From Gammaproteobacteria bacterium (GTDB lineage: Bacteria > Pseudomonadota > Gammaproteobacteria > Arenicellales > Spongiicolonaceae), in assembly GCA_007570945.1 (NCBI GenBank), contig RKSH01000205.1, positions 1 through 17,457 of the forward strand: a stretch of DNA of 17,457 nt, read 5' to 3'. The notes beneath the pieces were generated by a model that was not told the origin of the DNA, ran no database searches, and saw only the letters and a program-made list of their open reading frames with translations. Below are positions 1 to 7,768 of the stretch, piece after piece; position 1 is the first letter of the stretch, and every line of letters starts with the position of its first letter. A program made the position numbers and the translations under genes.

Positions 1-1097
1 GTCGCCGCGCCCTCCTCCAGCCGGAACGCCAGTATCCGCAACAGCACCATTTCAAAACCGCTGCGCGGGTCGGGGGCCAGGGGCAGGTCGCGCTTGCCCA
101 GTAGCGCGGCCTGGTAGCACCACTGCAAATCCTCGGCGCTGAAGCGGCCGCTCAAGGCCAGCGCGCCGGCCGGCACGCCGTCCAGGCTTTGCGCGGCCTT
201 GGGCGCGCTTTGCGCCAGGGCCAGACGGTGAAAGCAGAGCAGCAAATCGTCCAGCGCCACCGCGTAGTCCGGCGACTTTTCGGCCATGGCGGCGACCGCC
301 GCCAGGGCGCCCTCGGCATCATTGCCGGCGATGGCGCCAAGCAACGCTTCTGTGTGCGCCTCATCAATCATGCCAAGCATGGCGCGCACCGCCGCCTCGC
401 GCACCTCGCCGCCGCCGTGGGCGATGGCCTGGTCCAGGAGGCTGAGGGCGTCGCGCAAGCTGCCGGCCGCCGCGCGCGCAAGAATGTCCACCGCGGCGGC
501 GTCAGCCTCCACCTTCTCCTCGCGCAGAATCAACGTCAGCCGTGCGGCAATCTCGGCGGGCTCCAGCGCGCGCAGGTGAAACTGCAGGCAGCGCGACAGC
601 ACCGTCACCGGCAGTTTTTGCGGGTCGGTGGTGGCAAGCAGAAACTTGATGTGCTCCGGCGGCTCCTCCAGCGTCTTCAGCAGCGCGTTAAAACTGTGCG
701 CCGACAGCATGTGCACTTCGTCGATGAGGTAAATCTTAAAACGGCCGATGGTGGGAACATACTGGACATTGTCCAGCAACTCGCGGGTTTCCTCCACGCG
801 GGTGCGCGAGGCGGCGTCCACTTCAATCAAATCCACGAAACCGCCCTGCTCCACCGCGCGGCAGTTGCCGCACTCGCCGCACGGCGATGAGCTAATTCCC
901 TTCTCGCAGTTCAGCGCGCCGGCAAAAATGCGCGCCAGCGTGGTCTTGCCGACGCCGCGCGTGCCGCTCAGCAAAAACGCATGGTGTACGCGCCCGGAGT
1001 CCAGCACATTGACCAGCGTGTCCACCACATGCTTTTGCCCGGAAACTTCGGCAAAAGTGCGCGGGCGCCACTTGCGGGCGAGGGCGAGGTAAGTCAT
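1..1097 (-). CDS. dnaX: DNA polymerase III subunit gamma/tau, N-terminal part (cut by window edge)
   Basis: DnaX is the ATPase of the clamp-loader complex, which places the beta sliding clamp on primed DNA and holds the replicase together. The reading frame is open from ATG 1097 to the left edge, giving 365 residues and no stop. Visible motifs are the Walker A GTRGVGKT (45-52), zinc cysteines C64, C73, C76 and C79, Walker B LIDE (124-127), the sensor-1 region ATTD (155-158), the SRC arginine-finger motif (168-170) and sensor-2 R215 in GSLRDALSLLDQA. These positions match those I recall for E. coli DnaX almost exactly. The tau C-terminal region and any programmed frameshift site lie outside the window. 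It is the last gene seen on this strand, 53 nt after the corrinoid activator gene, and has a candidate promoter of its own. No clear Shine-Dalgarno is visible before the ATG. Identity is certain; only completeness is unknown. Confidence 0.98.
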   Translation of the reverse strand, partial: MTYLALARKWRPRTFAEVSGQKHVVDTLVNVLDSGRVHHAFLLSGTRGVGKTTLARIFAGALNCEKGISSSPCGECGNCRAVEQGGFVDLIEVDAASRTRVEETRELLDNVQYVPTIGRFKIYLIDEVHMLSAHSFNALLKTLEEPPEHIKFLLATTDPQKLPVTVLSRCLQFHLRALEPAEIAARLTLILREEKVEADAAAVDILARAAAGSLRDALSLLDQAIAHGGGEVREAAVRAMLGMIDEAHTEALLGAIAGNDAEGALAAVAAMAEKSPDYAVALDDLLLCFHRLALAQSAPKAAQSLDGVPAGALALSGRFSAEDLQWCYQAALLGKRDLPLAPDPRSGFEMVLLRILAFRLEEGAA

Positions 1098-1125
1098 GGC
1101 GCGGTCGGAAACAACGGGGAAAGCG

Positions 1126-1154
1126 AGTATGCGCGCGGCAACGCCGAAGGTCAA
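1126..1154 (-). promoter_or_regulatory. Putative sigma70 promoter of dnaX
   Basis: On the minus strand, TTGACC (1149-1154) is followed after exactly 17 bp by CATACT (1126-1131). The -35 box matches the consensus at 5 of 6 positions and the -10 box at 4 of 6. The -35 overlaps the stop codon of the upstream activator gene. Transcription would start near 1119, leaving a leader of about 22 nt before the dnaX ATG. This would let dnaX be expressed independently of the methyl-transfer operon. Prediction by eye only. Confidence 0.5.
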
Positions 1155-3184
1155 GCCGGGCGGCGGCGGCGTTTTTTGCCGGCGCCGGGCTGGGCGGTGG
1201 AAATTTTCGGCGGCGGCAGGTCCACCGCGCGCGCAAGGTGCGGGAATGCATCACTTTTATGCGGAATGGCCATGGCGTCCACGAAGTGTTCCTGAAAGCG
1301 CGGCTCCACCGCTGTTTCGATTTTTTCTATGTTGCACACCGCCGCGGAAATTTCGGCGCGCGAGTTGCCGTCCAGCAGCGCGATGCGCGCGCCGGCGCCG
1401 GCCGCGTTGCCGGCCGAACTGACCTGCGACAATTCACAGTCCGGAATCAGGCCGAGCACCATCGCGTATTTGACGTCAATGTGGCTGCCGAAAGCGCCGG
1501 CCAGGCGAATGCGCTCCACCGCCGGCACGTCAAGGTGATCCATCAGCAGCTTGACGCCGGCGTACAACGCGGCCTTGGCCAATTGCACGGCGCGCACGTC
1601 GTTCTGGGTGATTCTCAGCGCGCGGCCGCCGCCCTCACCGCCGCCCCGGTGGAGGACATATTGAAAAGTGCGGCCGTCTTTAACAATGCGCGGCGTGCGC
1701 GCCGCCAGTGCGCCGTCAATCACCCCGTCGGGGCTGATGATGCCGGTGAGAAACATTTCGGCCAGCGCCTCAATAATGCCCGAGCCGCAGATGCCGGTGA
1801 CGCCGACGCCGGCCGAGCCGGCGGTGAAAGCCGGGTCATCGGACCACGCATCGCAACCGATCACCTTGAAGCACGGCTCCAACGTTTCGCGGTCAATGCG
1901 CACCCGCTCCACCGCCCCGGGCGCGGCGCGCTGGCCGCAACTGATTTGCGCGCCTTCAAAAGCCGGGCCGGTGGGACTGGAGGCGGCGAGGATGCGGCGG
2001 CGGTTGCCAAGCAGAATCTCGGCGTTGGTGCCCACATCCACGATGAGCGAAATCTCGTCGCGCAAGTGCGGCGCCTCGGACAGTGCCACCGCGGCGGTGT
2101 CGGCGCCCACATGGCCGGCAATGCACGGCAGCACAAAAACCCGCGCGTTGGGGTGCAGGCGCAGGTCCAACTCGCTGGCCCACAAACTCAGCGCCTCGTC
2201 GGTGGCCAGCGCAAACGGCGCGCCGCCGAGTTCCACCGGGCTGATGCCGAGCAACAGGTGGTGCATGATGGGGTTGCCGACAAAGGTCACATCCAAAATG
2301 TCGCCCACGCCGATGCCGGCCGCGGCGGCCGTTTCCTCGGCCAGCTTCTGCACCGCCTCGCGCACCGCGCGGGTCATCTCCTTGTCGCCGCCGGGGTTCA
2401 TCATCACGTACGACACCCGGCTCATCAGGTCTTCGCCGAAGCGAATCTGCGGGTTCATCGCCCCGGCCGAGGCCGCCACCTCGCCGCTGGACAAGTCGCA
2501 CAGATGGGCGGCGATGGTGGTGGAGCCGACGTCCACGGCAATGCCGTAGGCGCGCGCGCGAAAACCGGGCCACACGGCGATGATGCGGTCGGCGCGCGGG
2601 CCGTGGTGCACCGCCACCGTCACCTTCCACTCGCCGGCGCGCAACGCGCCCTGCAGGTCGTGCAGCGGGCCGATGTCCACCACCAGATCCTCCAGCCGCC
2701 ACTCAAACTCCAGCGCTTTTTTCAACCGCCACAAATCGCCGGCCGGATCGTGCATGTCAGGCTGCTGCACCTCCACGTAATAAATTCGAATCACCGGATT
2801 CAGGTTGATGTCCATCACCTCGGCGTCCTTGCGCACCACCTGACGGTGCACTTGGCTGTCCGGCGGCACGTCAATCACCACATCGCCGAGGATTTGCGCC
2901 GAGCAGCCCAGCCGCCGGCCCTCTTCCATGCCGTAAATTTCGCGGTATTCCTCCTCGGTGTCGCCGGGCTCGCTCAGGTGTTCGGTGCGTGAGGTGAGCC
3001 CGTGCTTGGCGAAACGCCCGGCACTGAGCAGCACCTGGCACCTACCGCACATGCCGCGCCCGCCGCACACCGAGTCGAGATCGACGCCGAGTTGTTGCGC
3101 CGCTTGCAGCACCGGCGTCCCTCTCGGAAACCGCCCGCGGCGGCCCGAGGGGGTGAACACCACCAGCGCGTCGGGTGACGGCAT
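1151..3184 (-). CDS. Reductive activator of corrinoid proteins (2Fe-2S ferredoxin + ASKHA ATPase, RACo/RamA-like role)
   Basis: Proteins of this family use ATP and an iron-sulfur centre to reduce inactive Co(II) cobalamin in corrinoid proteins back to Co(I). The 677-residue product starts with a plant-type [2Fe-2S] domain, with cysteines C40, C46, C49 (CGGRGMCGRC) and C94. A linker domain follows (about 120-205), then a large ASKHA (actin-like ATPase) domain with phosphate loops DVGSTT (217-222) and DVGTNAEI (382-389) and the SSPTGPAFEGA segment (401-411). The C-terminus is basic (GKKRRRRPA). I chose ATG 3184 because it lies one nt after the upstream GFA stop (TGAGATG) and gives a ferredoxin start like that of relatives. 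An in-frame ATG at 3226 would overlap GFA by 41 nt. Neither start has a good Shine-Dalgarno. Its place in an operon with a corrinoid protein and methyl-THF methyltransferase supports the role. The target is inferred. Confidence 0.9.
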   Translation of the reverse strand: MPSPDALVVFTPSGRRGRFPRGTPVLQAAQQLGVDLDSVCGGRGMCGRCQVLLSAGRFAKHGLTSRTEHLSEPGDTEEEYREIYGMEEGRRLGCSAQILGDVVIDVPPDSQVHRQVVRKDAEVMDINLNPVIRIYYVEVQQPDMHDPAGDLWRLKKALEFEWRLEDLVVDIGPLHDLQGALRAGEWKVTVAVHHGPRADRIIAVWPGFRARAYGIAVDVGSTTIAAHLCDLSSGEVAASAGAMNPQIRFGEDLMSRVSYVMMNPGGDKEMTRAVREAVQKLAEETAAAAGIGVGDILDVTFVGNPIMHHLLLGISPVELGGAPFALATDEALSLWASELDLRLHPNARVFVLPCIAGHVGADTAAVALSEAPHLRDEISLIVDVGTNAEILLGNRRRILAASSPTGPAFEGAQISCGQRAAPGAVERVRIDRETLEPCFKVIGCDAWSDDPAFTAGSAGVGVTGICGSGIIEALAEMFLTGIISPDGVIDGALAARTPRIVKDGRTFQYVLHRGGGEGGGRALRITQNDVRAVQLAKAALYAGVKLLMDHLDVPAVERIRLAGAFGSHIDVKYAMVLGLIPDCELSQVSSAGNAAGAGARIALLDGNSRAEISAAVCNIEKIETAVEPRFQEHFVDAMAIPHKSDAFPHLARAVDLPPPKISTAQPGAGKKRRRRPA

Positions 3185-3185
3185 C

Positions 3186-3590
3186 TCAGCCGCGCCGCAG
3201 GGGGCCGCGGTGATGCGGCGCGTCATCGGGAATCACGTAATAGTCGCCGGCGTCCTCAACATAAATGTGCCCGGCAATGCCAAGCCCGGTGGGCGTGTCA
3301 AAAGAACCGGCAAGAATGGCGACATAATCGCGCGAGTTGGGTTTGTAAAACAGCGATGACCCGCAACGCCCGCAAAAACCGCGCCTGGCAAAATCCGACG
3401 ACGCAAACCAGGCGACGGCCTCCTCACCGCGGTCAAAAACCAGTTCACTCCACTTTGCCCCGGCGCTCGCCCACTGGTGCCCGCTGCTCTTGCGGCACTG
3501 GGTGCAGTGGCAGACCGTGACGCCGCGCAGTTCACCGTTCACCGTGTAGCGCACCGCGCCGCACAGGCAACTGCCGCGGTGTTCGCTCAT
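3186..3590 (-). CDS. GFA-family zinc protein (glutathione-dependent formaldehyde-activating enzyme-like)
   Basis: This 134-residue protein is a complete single-domain GFA/CENP-V-fold protein. It has the family's full cysteine set: C8 and C10 (SCLCGAVRY), C27, C29 and C32 (CHCTQC), and C73 and C76 (CGRCGS), which together bind structural and catalytic zinc. The founding member was described as condensing formaldehyde with glutathione, but most relatives have unknown substrates, so formaldehyde chemistry is only suggested here. The start codon overlaps the stop of the upstream membrane-protein gene (ATGA) and has a strong Shine-Dalgarno. The stop lies one nt before the activator gene. Placement in a C1-transfer operon makes a role in trapping stray formaldehyde plausible, for example formaldehyde lost from methylene-THF. 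It could equally be an unrelated passenger. Confidence 0.9.
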   Translation of the reverse strand: MSEHRGSCLCGAVRYTVNGELRGVTVCHCTQCRKSSGHQWASAGAKWSELVFDRGEEAVAWFASSDFARRGFCGRCGSSLFYKPNSRDYVAILAGSFDTPTGLGIAGHIYVEDAGDYYVIPDDAPHHRGPLRRG

Positions 3591-4039
3591 GGTTTGCCTC
3601 CGGGTGAGGCCGTCTCACCCTCGGCGGCGGCGCCAACGTTGCAGTTTGCGCCGCTGAGCATTCCCCGGATATTCGCCAGCAACGCGACGCTCAGCATATT
3701 AATCAGCAGGCCGGCCAGGATGGCGCCCAGGCCGGCGGCGTTGCTCTGCATGTGGAAAACACCGTAGACGGCGGCAACGATGCCGCCTATGGCGGCGGTG
3801 ATGGCGGCCCAAATGGTGACGGTTAAAAATCGGATGGAATTTTGTTTGCTGAAAATGCTGCGCACATTGTTACAGGCGGTGCCTGCGCCGAGTAAAATCA
3901 TGAATAGAGCGCCGGGAAAAGAAAGGTTTGCGGCCGCGCCTGAAAAATCAATTCCCACAATGGCGGCGGCGCCGACAACAGCGATGACGGCACCGACAAC
4001 AGCGGACAAGATGCCGAGGGCGTTGATCAGGAACCGCAT
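3587..4039 (-). CDS. Small four-helix membrane protein, unknown function
   Basis: I do not recognise this 150-residue protein. It has four hydrophobic stretches likely to span the membrane, at about residues 4-29, 41-56, 70-94 and 102-124. Two short loops contain RSIFSKQNS (60-68) and MQSNAAG (97-103). The C-terminal tail (GANCNVGAAAEGETASPGGKP region) is soluble and rich in small residues. No cleavable signal peptide is evident. The ATG at 4039 is 3 nt past the stop of the methyltransferase gene and lies 9 nt after GGAGG (4049-4053). A TTG at 4042 would add one residue with 6-nt spacing and is the less likely start. Base composition looks less GC-rich than the neighbours, hinting at a later insertion into the operon. 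It might be a transporter accessory or membrane anchor; no function can be assigned. Confidence 0.75.
   Translation of the reverse strand: MRFLINALGILSAVVGAVIAVVGAAAIVGIDFSGAAANLSFPGALFMILLGAGTACNNVRSIFSKQNSIRFLTVTIWAAITAAIGGIVAAVYGVFHMQSNAAGLGAILAGLLINMLSVALLANIRGMLSGANCNVGAAAEGETASPGGKP
3597..3601 (-). promoter_or_regulatory. Ribosome binding site of the GFA gene
   Basis: A perfect GGAGG lies 6 nt upstream of ATG 3590, inside the 3' end of the preceding gene. It fixes the GFA start and suggests strong independent initiation, although the two genes overlap by 4 nt. Confidence 0.7.
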
Positions 4040-4042
4040 CAA

Positions 4043-4978
4043 TCAAGCCCTCCGCCGCGCCGCCCGGCGGGCTTCGCGTTCTTCGCGGCTGCCGCGGCCG
4101 CCGGTTCGGGGTTCAGCGGCGGCGCCGGCGGCGGAGTTGGCGCTGTATTTTTTAATCCACTTCGCGCAGTTGGGGTCGTGGCCGGCCATGACGTCGGCGC
4201 CCATGACGGCCTGAATGACCTCCTCGTGCAGCGGACTGGTGATGGCGCTGGTCATGCCGGCGCCGATGGCCATGGTCAGGAAAGCGGCGTTCAGGCCGTT
4301 GCGGTTGGGCAGGCCGAAACTGACGTTGGAGGCGCCGCAGGTGGTGTTTACTTTAAGTTCGCAGCGCAGGCGGCGGATTAATTCCATCACCCCGCGGCCG
4401 GCGCTGTTGACGGCGCCGATGGGCATCACCAGCGGGTCCACCACCACATCGCTGTGGTGGATGCCGTGGTCAGCGGCGCGCTCGACAATCTTCCTCGCCA
4501 CCGCAAAGCGCACGTTGGGGTCCTCGGAAATGCCGCTCTCGTCGTTGGAAATGGCGACCACCGCGGCGCCGTGTTTTTTAACCAGCGGCAGAACGCTCTC
4601 CAGACGTTCCTCCTCGCCGGTCACCGAGTTCACCAGCGCCTTGCCGCGGTAGACCGCGAGGCCGGCCTCCAGCGCGGCGACGATGGAGGAGTCGATGGAC
4701 AGCGGGACATCGGTGAGCGACTGCACCAATTCCACGCACTCGGCGAGGATGCGCGGCTCGTCGGCCAGCGGAATGCCGGCATTGACATCCAACATGGCGG
4801 CGCCGGCTTGCACCTGCGCCAGCGCATCGCCGCTGACGCGCTGGTAATTGCCGGCGGCCATCTCGGCGGCCAGAATTTTGCGGCCGGTGGGATTGATGCG
4901 CTCGCCGATGATGACGAAAGGGCGCTCAAAACCGATGACGGTTTCGCGGCTGGCGGAGCTGAGGATGGTGTCGGTCAT
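4043..4978 (-). CDS. Methyltetrahydrofolate:corrinoid methyltransferase (pterin-binding, MeTr/MtgA type)
   Basis: The product (311 residues) belongs to the pterin-binding TIM-barrel family that moves a methyl group between 5-methyl-THF and the cobalt of a corrinoid protein. Diagnostic features are GERINPTG (25-32), MLDVNAG (62-68), the SIDSS strand (94-98), VNS (116-118), DPLVMP (181-186) and CGASNVSFGLPNR (214-226), whose N218 corresponds to the pterin/N5-interacting asparagine region. The lack of any activation, homocysteine or B12 domain separates it from MetH. The barrel ends near residue 275, followed by a low-complexity Ala/Arg-rich tail ending RREARRAARRRA-like (about 285-311). The start at ATG 4978 is 48 nt after the MetF stop, the widest gap within the operon, and lacks an obvious Shine-Dalgarno. 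With the corrinoid protein, activator and MetF nearby, the likely direction is methyl transfer onto THF for oxidation. Confidence 0.92.
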   Translation of the reverse strand: MTDTILSSASRETVIGFERPFVIIGERINPTGRKILAAEMAAGNYQRVSGDALAQVQAGAAMLDVNAGIPLADEPRILAECVELVQSLTDVPLSIDSSIVAALEAGLAVYRGKALVNSVTGEEERLESVLPLVKKHGAAVVAISNDESGISEDPNVRFAVARKIVERAADHGIHHSDVVVDPLVMPIGAVNSAGRGVMELIRRLRCELKVNTTCGASNVSFGLPNRNGLNAAFLTMAIGAGMTSAITSPLHEEVIQAVMGADVMAGHDPNCAKWIKKYSANSAAGAAAEPRTGGRGSREEREARRAARRRA

Positions 4979-5026
4979 GGCGGGTGCGGTGCGGGTGAAG
5001 GTGGCGGTGAAAAAAGTCGCGGCGTT

Positions 5027-5932
5027 TTAATCCACCGCCGTGTCCGGTGTCAACACATCGCCGGCGGCGGTGAACGCGCCGTCGCTGAGCGCGTAGGCCC
5101 ACTCAGCGCTGCGCCGCAGGCCGCCGAGGGGGTAGATGTGCGCCTTGACGATGCCGCATTCGGCATCCGCTTTGCCGTGGCGGGCGAGGTCCAGCACCAG
5201 CTTGTCCGGCGCGCTCACCTTCACCAGCCTGGCGACATTGCGCGTCTGGCGGGTGAGGAAGCGCATGGACGGGCCGATGCCGCAGGCGCGGGCGTGGCTG
5301 ATGAGCGTTTTCAGCGTGGCCAGGCCGGGGATGCCGACGTGCACCGGCAGGCGGTTGCCGGCGGCGCGCACCGCCCGCTCCCAGGCAATCACCGGCGCGG
5401 CATCAAACACGAACTGGGTGACCAGGTAAAAGTCGGCGCCGCTGCGCGCGGCGAGATTGTTTTTGAATTGCAGCGCGGCGGCCAGGGCCTCGTCGCTGAT
5501 GTCGGGGCTGCCTTCCGGGTGGCCGGCGACGCCGATGGTGGTGATGCCGAACTCGTCCAGCAGGCCGCTCTCCAGCACCGCCATGGAACTGTCGTAGGGG
5601 CCGAGGGCCTGGTCCACGGCGCCGGCTAACACCACGGCGTGGGTGACGCCGGCCTCGGCGCGCAGGCGGGCGAGAAAGTCGCGCAGCGCCGCCTCATCGG
5701 TGATGGAGCGCGCGGCGATGTGCGGCGCCGGCTCAAAACCCTCGGCGCGCAGGCGACGGGCGACGGCGACGGTGTCGGCGTAGTCGGAGCCGGGCAGGAA
5801 AGTGACGGCGACGGTGGCCCCGGGACGCAGGTGTTCGCGGTAGTCGGCAATTTTGGCGGCGGCGCCGGGGGTGGTTTCAATGGTGAACCCGGCCATAAAG
5901 TCGCGCACCTGGGCCTTGGCGCCGGCACTCAT
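5027..5932 (-). CDS. Methylenetetrahydrofolate reductase-like protein (divergent MetF family)
   Basis: This flavoprotein family interconverts 5,10-methylene-THF and 5-methyl-THF. The 301-residue product keeps the TIM-barrel landmarks: FTIETTP (16-22), with E19 at the place of the catalytic glutamate; HIAARS (71-76); VAGHPEGSPD (135-144), equivalent to the AGYPEGH motif; and FYLVTQFVFD (168-177). The LRGD motif of ordinary MetF, whose aspartate tunes the flavin, is changed to LAGAVD (102-107), so this is not the canonical biosynthetic enzyme. ATG 5932 overlaps the upstream stop by one base (TGATG); an upstream extension of the frame to 6070 only shadows the preceding gene. In this operon it probably oxidises methyl-THF made by the neighbouring methyltransferase and feeds FolD. 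The physiological direction and redox partner are inferred. Confidence 0.88.
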   Translation of the reverse strand: MSAGAKAQVRDFMAGFTIETTPGAAAKIADYREHLRPGATVAVTFLPGSDYADTVAVARRLRAEGFEPAPHIAARSITDEAALRDFLARLRAEAGVTHAVVLAGAVDQALGPYDSSMAVLESGLLDEFGITTIGVAGHPEGSPDISDEALAAALQFKNNLAARSGADFYLVTQFVFDAAPVIAWERAVRAAGNRLPVHVGIPGLATLKTLISHARACGIGPSMRFLTRQTRNVARLVKVSAPDKLVLDLARHGKADAECGIVKAHIYPLGGLRRSAEWAYALSDGAFTAAGDVLTPDTAVD

Positions 5933-6240
5933 CACTGCTCCGGCGCGACGCCGCGGTTGGACACCAGCGCCTGCAGCCGCTGGTCGCTGAACTCGGCATC
6001 CAGAAGCGCGGCTGCGGCCTCGGCCTCGGCCTGCAGGTCGCCGCCGCAGTCGCGCGCCTCGCGGCGCCACTCGGAAAGGTATTCGTCGGTGCCGGCCAGC
6101 CCGGCGCGCATGGCGGCGCGGTCAATGGCCTCTTGAAAACGTTCCGGCAACGGCGCGGCGGCCCGTTCACGGCCGCGCTTGACCGTCACCTGCGCCGGGA
6201 TGTCGCGCCACCACACCACGGTCAGCCGCGCGCCGCTCAT
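5932..6240 (-). CDS. Small 'virulence factor' family protein, function unknown
   Basis: The product is 102 residues long with no membrane segment. The start VVWWRDIPAQVTVK (8-21) followed by RGRE and then LPERFQEAID (31-40) and EYLSEWRR (53-60) is the signature I recall for the short Pfam family annotated as virulence factor. That label says little, because members occur in non-pathogens beside methylene-THF reductase genes. The region from about 60 to 90 is Ala/Glu-rich and probably helical. The start codon overlaps the DUF1638 stop (ATGA) and the stop overlaps the MetF start (TGATG), so its translation is coupled on both sides. This suggests a stoichiometric partner, perhaps of the divergent MetF. 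No catalytic residues can be named. I am fairly sure of the family but not of any function. Confidence 0.82.
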   Translation of the reverse strand: MSGARLTVVWWRDIPAQVTVKRGRERAAAPLPERFQEAIDRAAMRAGLAGTDEYLSEWRREARDCGGDLQAEAEAAAALLDAEFSDQRLQALVSNRGVAPEQ

Positions 6241-6976
6241 GCGCCCGGCCTTTGCAACTGTGGTTGCGGCGGCGCGATGCGCGCGAGGGTGAGGCCGAGT
6301 TCGCCGTAGCCGCAGGCGCGGCGCTCAAACGCCAAACCGAGCCGCGCGGCGTGGCCCTCGGCGGCGGCGTGCAATTCCGCATCGTCGCGCTGCGACAGGT
6401 AAACCATTTTTTTGTAGTGGGCGAAATAAATTTCGGCAAGTTGCGGGTGGCGGTCAACGCCTAGGCCCTGAATTATCAGCCGCTCAAAGTGGCGGGTGAG
6501 AAAGTCGGTGAGGTAGAAAGTGCCGGGCTCGGCTTCGCTCAGCGACTGGAAAACCTCAGCGCCGGCGTAAAACTCATAGCAGTGCGCGCCGGGCAGGCGC
6601 TCAATCTTAAATTCACCGTCAGCGGCGGCGGCGTTCTCCTCGGCAATCATGCGGTCCAGCAGCCCGCCGCTGCCGCAGTCGCCGTAGGCGATAAAAATGC
6701 GGCGGTGGCCGCGGCGGCGGCCGACGTGAATCTGGCGGCGCACCGCCTCAGGGATGCGTTGCGGGAGATTGTGCAAATTTGCCGGCAGGCACTGCAACTT
6801 AAAGTGGCGCCAGCCGCCGGACTCACACAACCAAAGTACCTCCCGCGCCAGCGCGCCACAGGCGATGACCAGCACTTGGGACTCCGCACCCGGCGCTTTG
6901 GGCCCTGCGCCCGCCACTTTGCACCCGGCGGTTTCCGCCTCCGGTACCGGCGCCGCCATGTTCAGGGCTGCAACCG

Positions 6977-6980
<4 letters not shown>
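6237..6980 (-). CDS. DUF1638 protein associated with corrinoid methyl transfer
   Basis: The product is 247 residues from GTG 6980, which overlaps the corrinoid-protein stop as GTGA. ATG 6962 would shorten it by six residues and is also possible. The first 33 residues are a low-complexity Ala/Gly/Pro stretch. The family domain follows, with IACGALARE (39-47), CLPANLHN (64-71), AYGDCGSGG (98-106), GAHCYEFYAG (131-140) and PGTFYLTDFLTRHF (152-165). Cysteines C41, C64, C102 and C134 all sit in conserved-looking motifs, which could make a metal or iron-sulfur site or shape a cofactor pocket. From memory, DUF1638 genes recur beside corrinoid methyltransferase genes in bacteria and methylotrophic archaea. 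Its position directly after the corrinoid protein suggests a role in corrinoid loading, activation or methyl transfer. No reaction is established. Confidence 0.85.
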
Positions 6981-7696
<716 letters not shown>

Positions 7697-7732
7697 GTTT
7701 TTGCGCCCTGTGTGAATGGCAAGTGGAAAGGG

Positions 7733-7740
7733 ATTATACT
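7733..7740. promoter_or_regulatory. Overlapping divergent -10 elements between the corrinoid operon and folD
   Basis: The minus strand reads a perfect TATAAT (7733-7738), while the plus strand reads TATACT (7735-7740), so the two -10 boxes share four base pairs. Start points would fall near 7726 (leftward, leader about 29 nt) and 7747 (rightward, leader about 22 nt). Neither direction has a convincing -35 at 16-18 bp. The rightward best guess TGTGAA (7711-7716) is poor. An imperfect palindrome CGGTCAACCG (7745-7754) lies beside them and could be an operator. The arrangement suggests one bidirectional promoter controlling both units. Confidence 0.5.
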
Positions 7741-7768
7741 CGCCCGGTCAACCGCCGGAGGCGACACC

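Noticed and set aside
1238..2992. Long plus-strand open frame (584 codons)
   Set aside because: It lies antisense to the activator gene, which has full motif support. The translation is His/Arg/Ala-rich without any family signature, as expected for a shadow frame in GC-rich DNA.
4454..5629. Plus-strand open frame of 391 codons
   Set aside because: It is antisense to the methyltransferase and MetF genes and has only shadow-frame composition.
5933..6070. N-terminal extension of the MetF-like gene
   Set aside because: The extra 46 residues are Arg-rich shadow sequence inside the preceding gene; the ATG at 5932 is coupled to the preceding stop.
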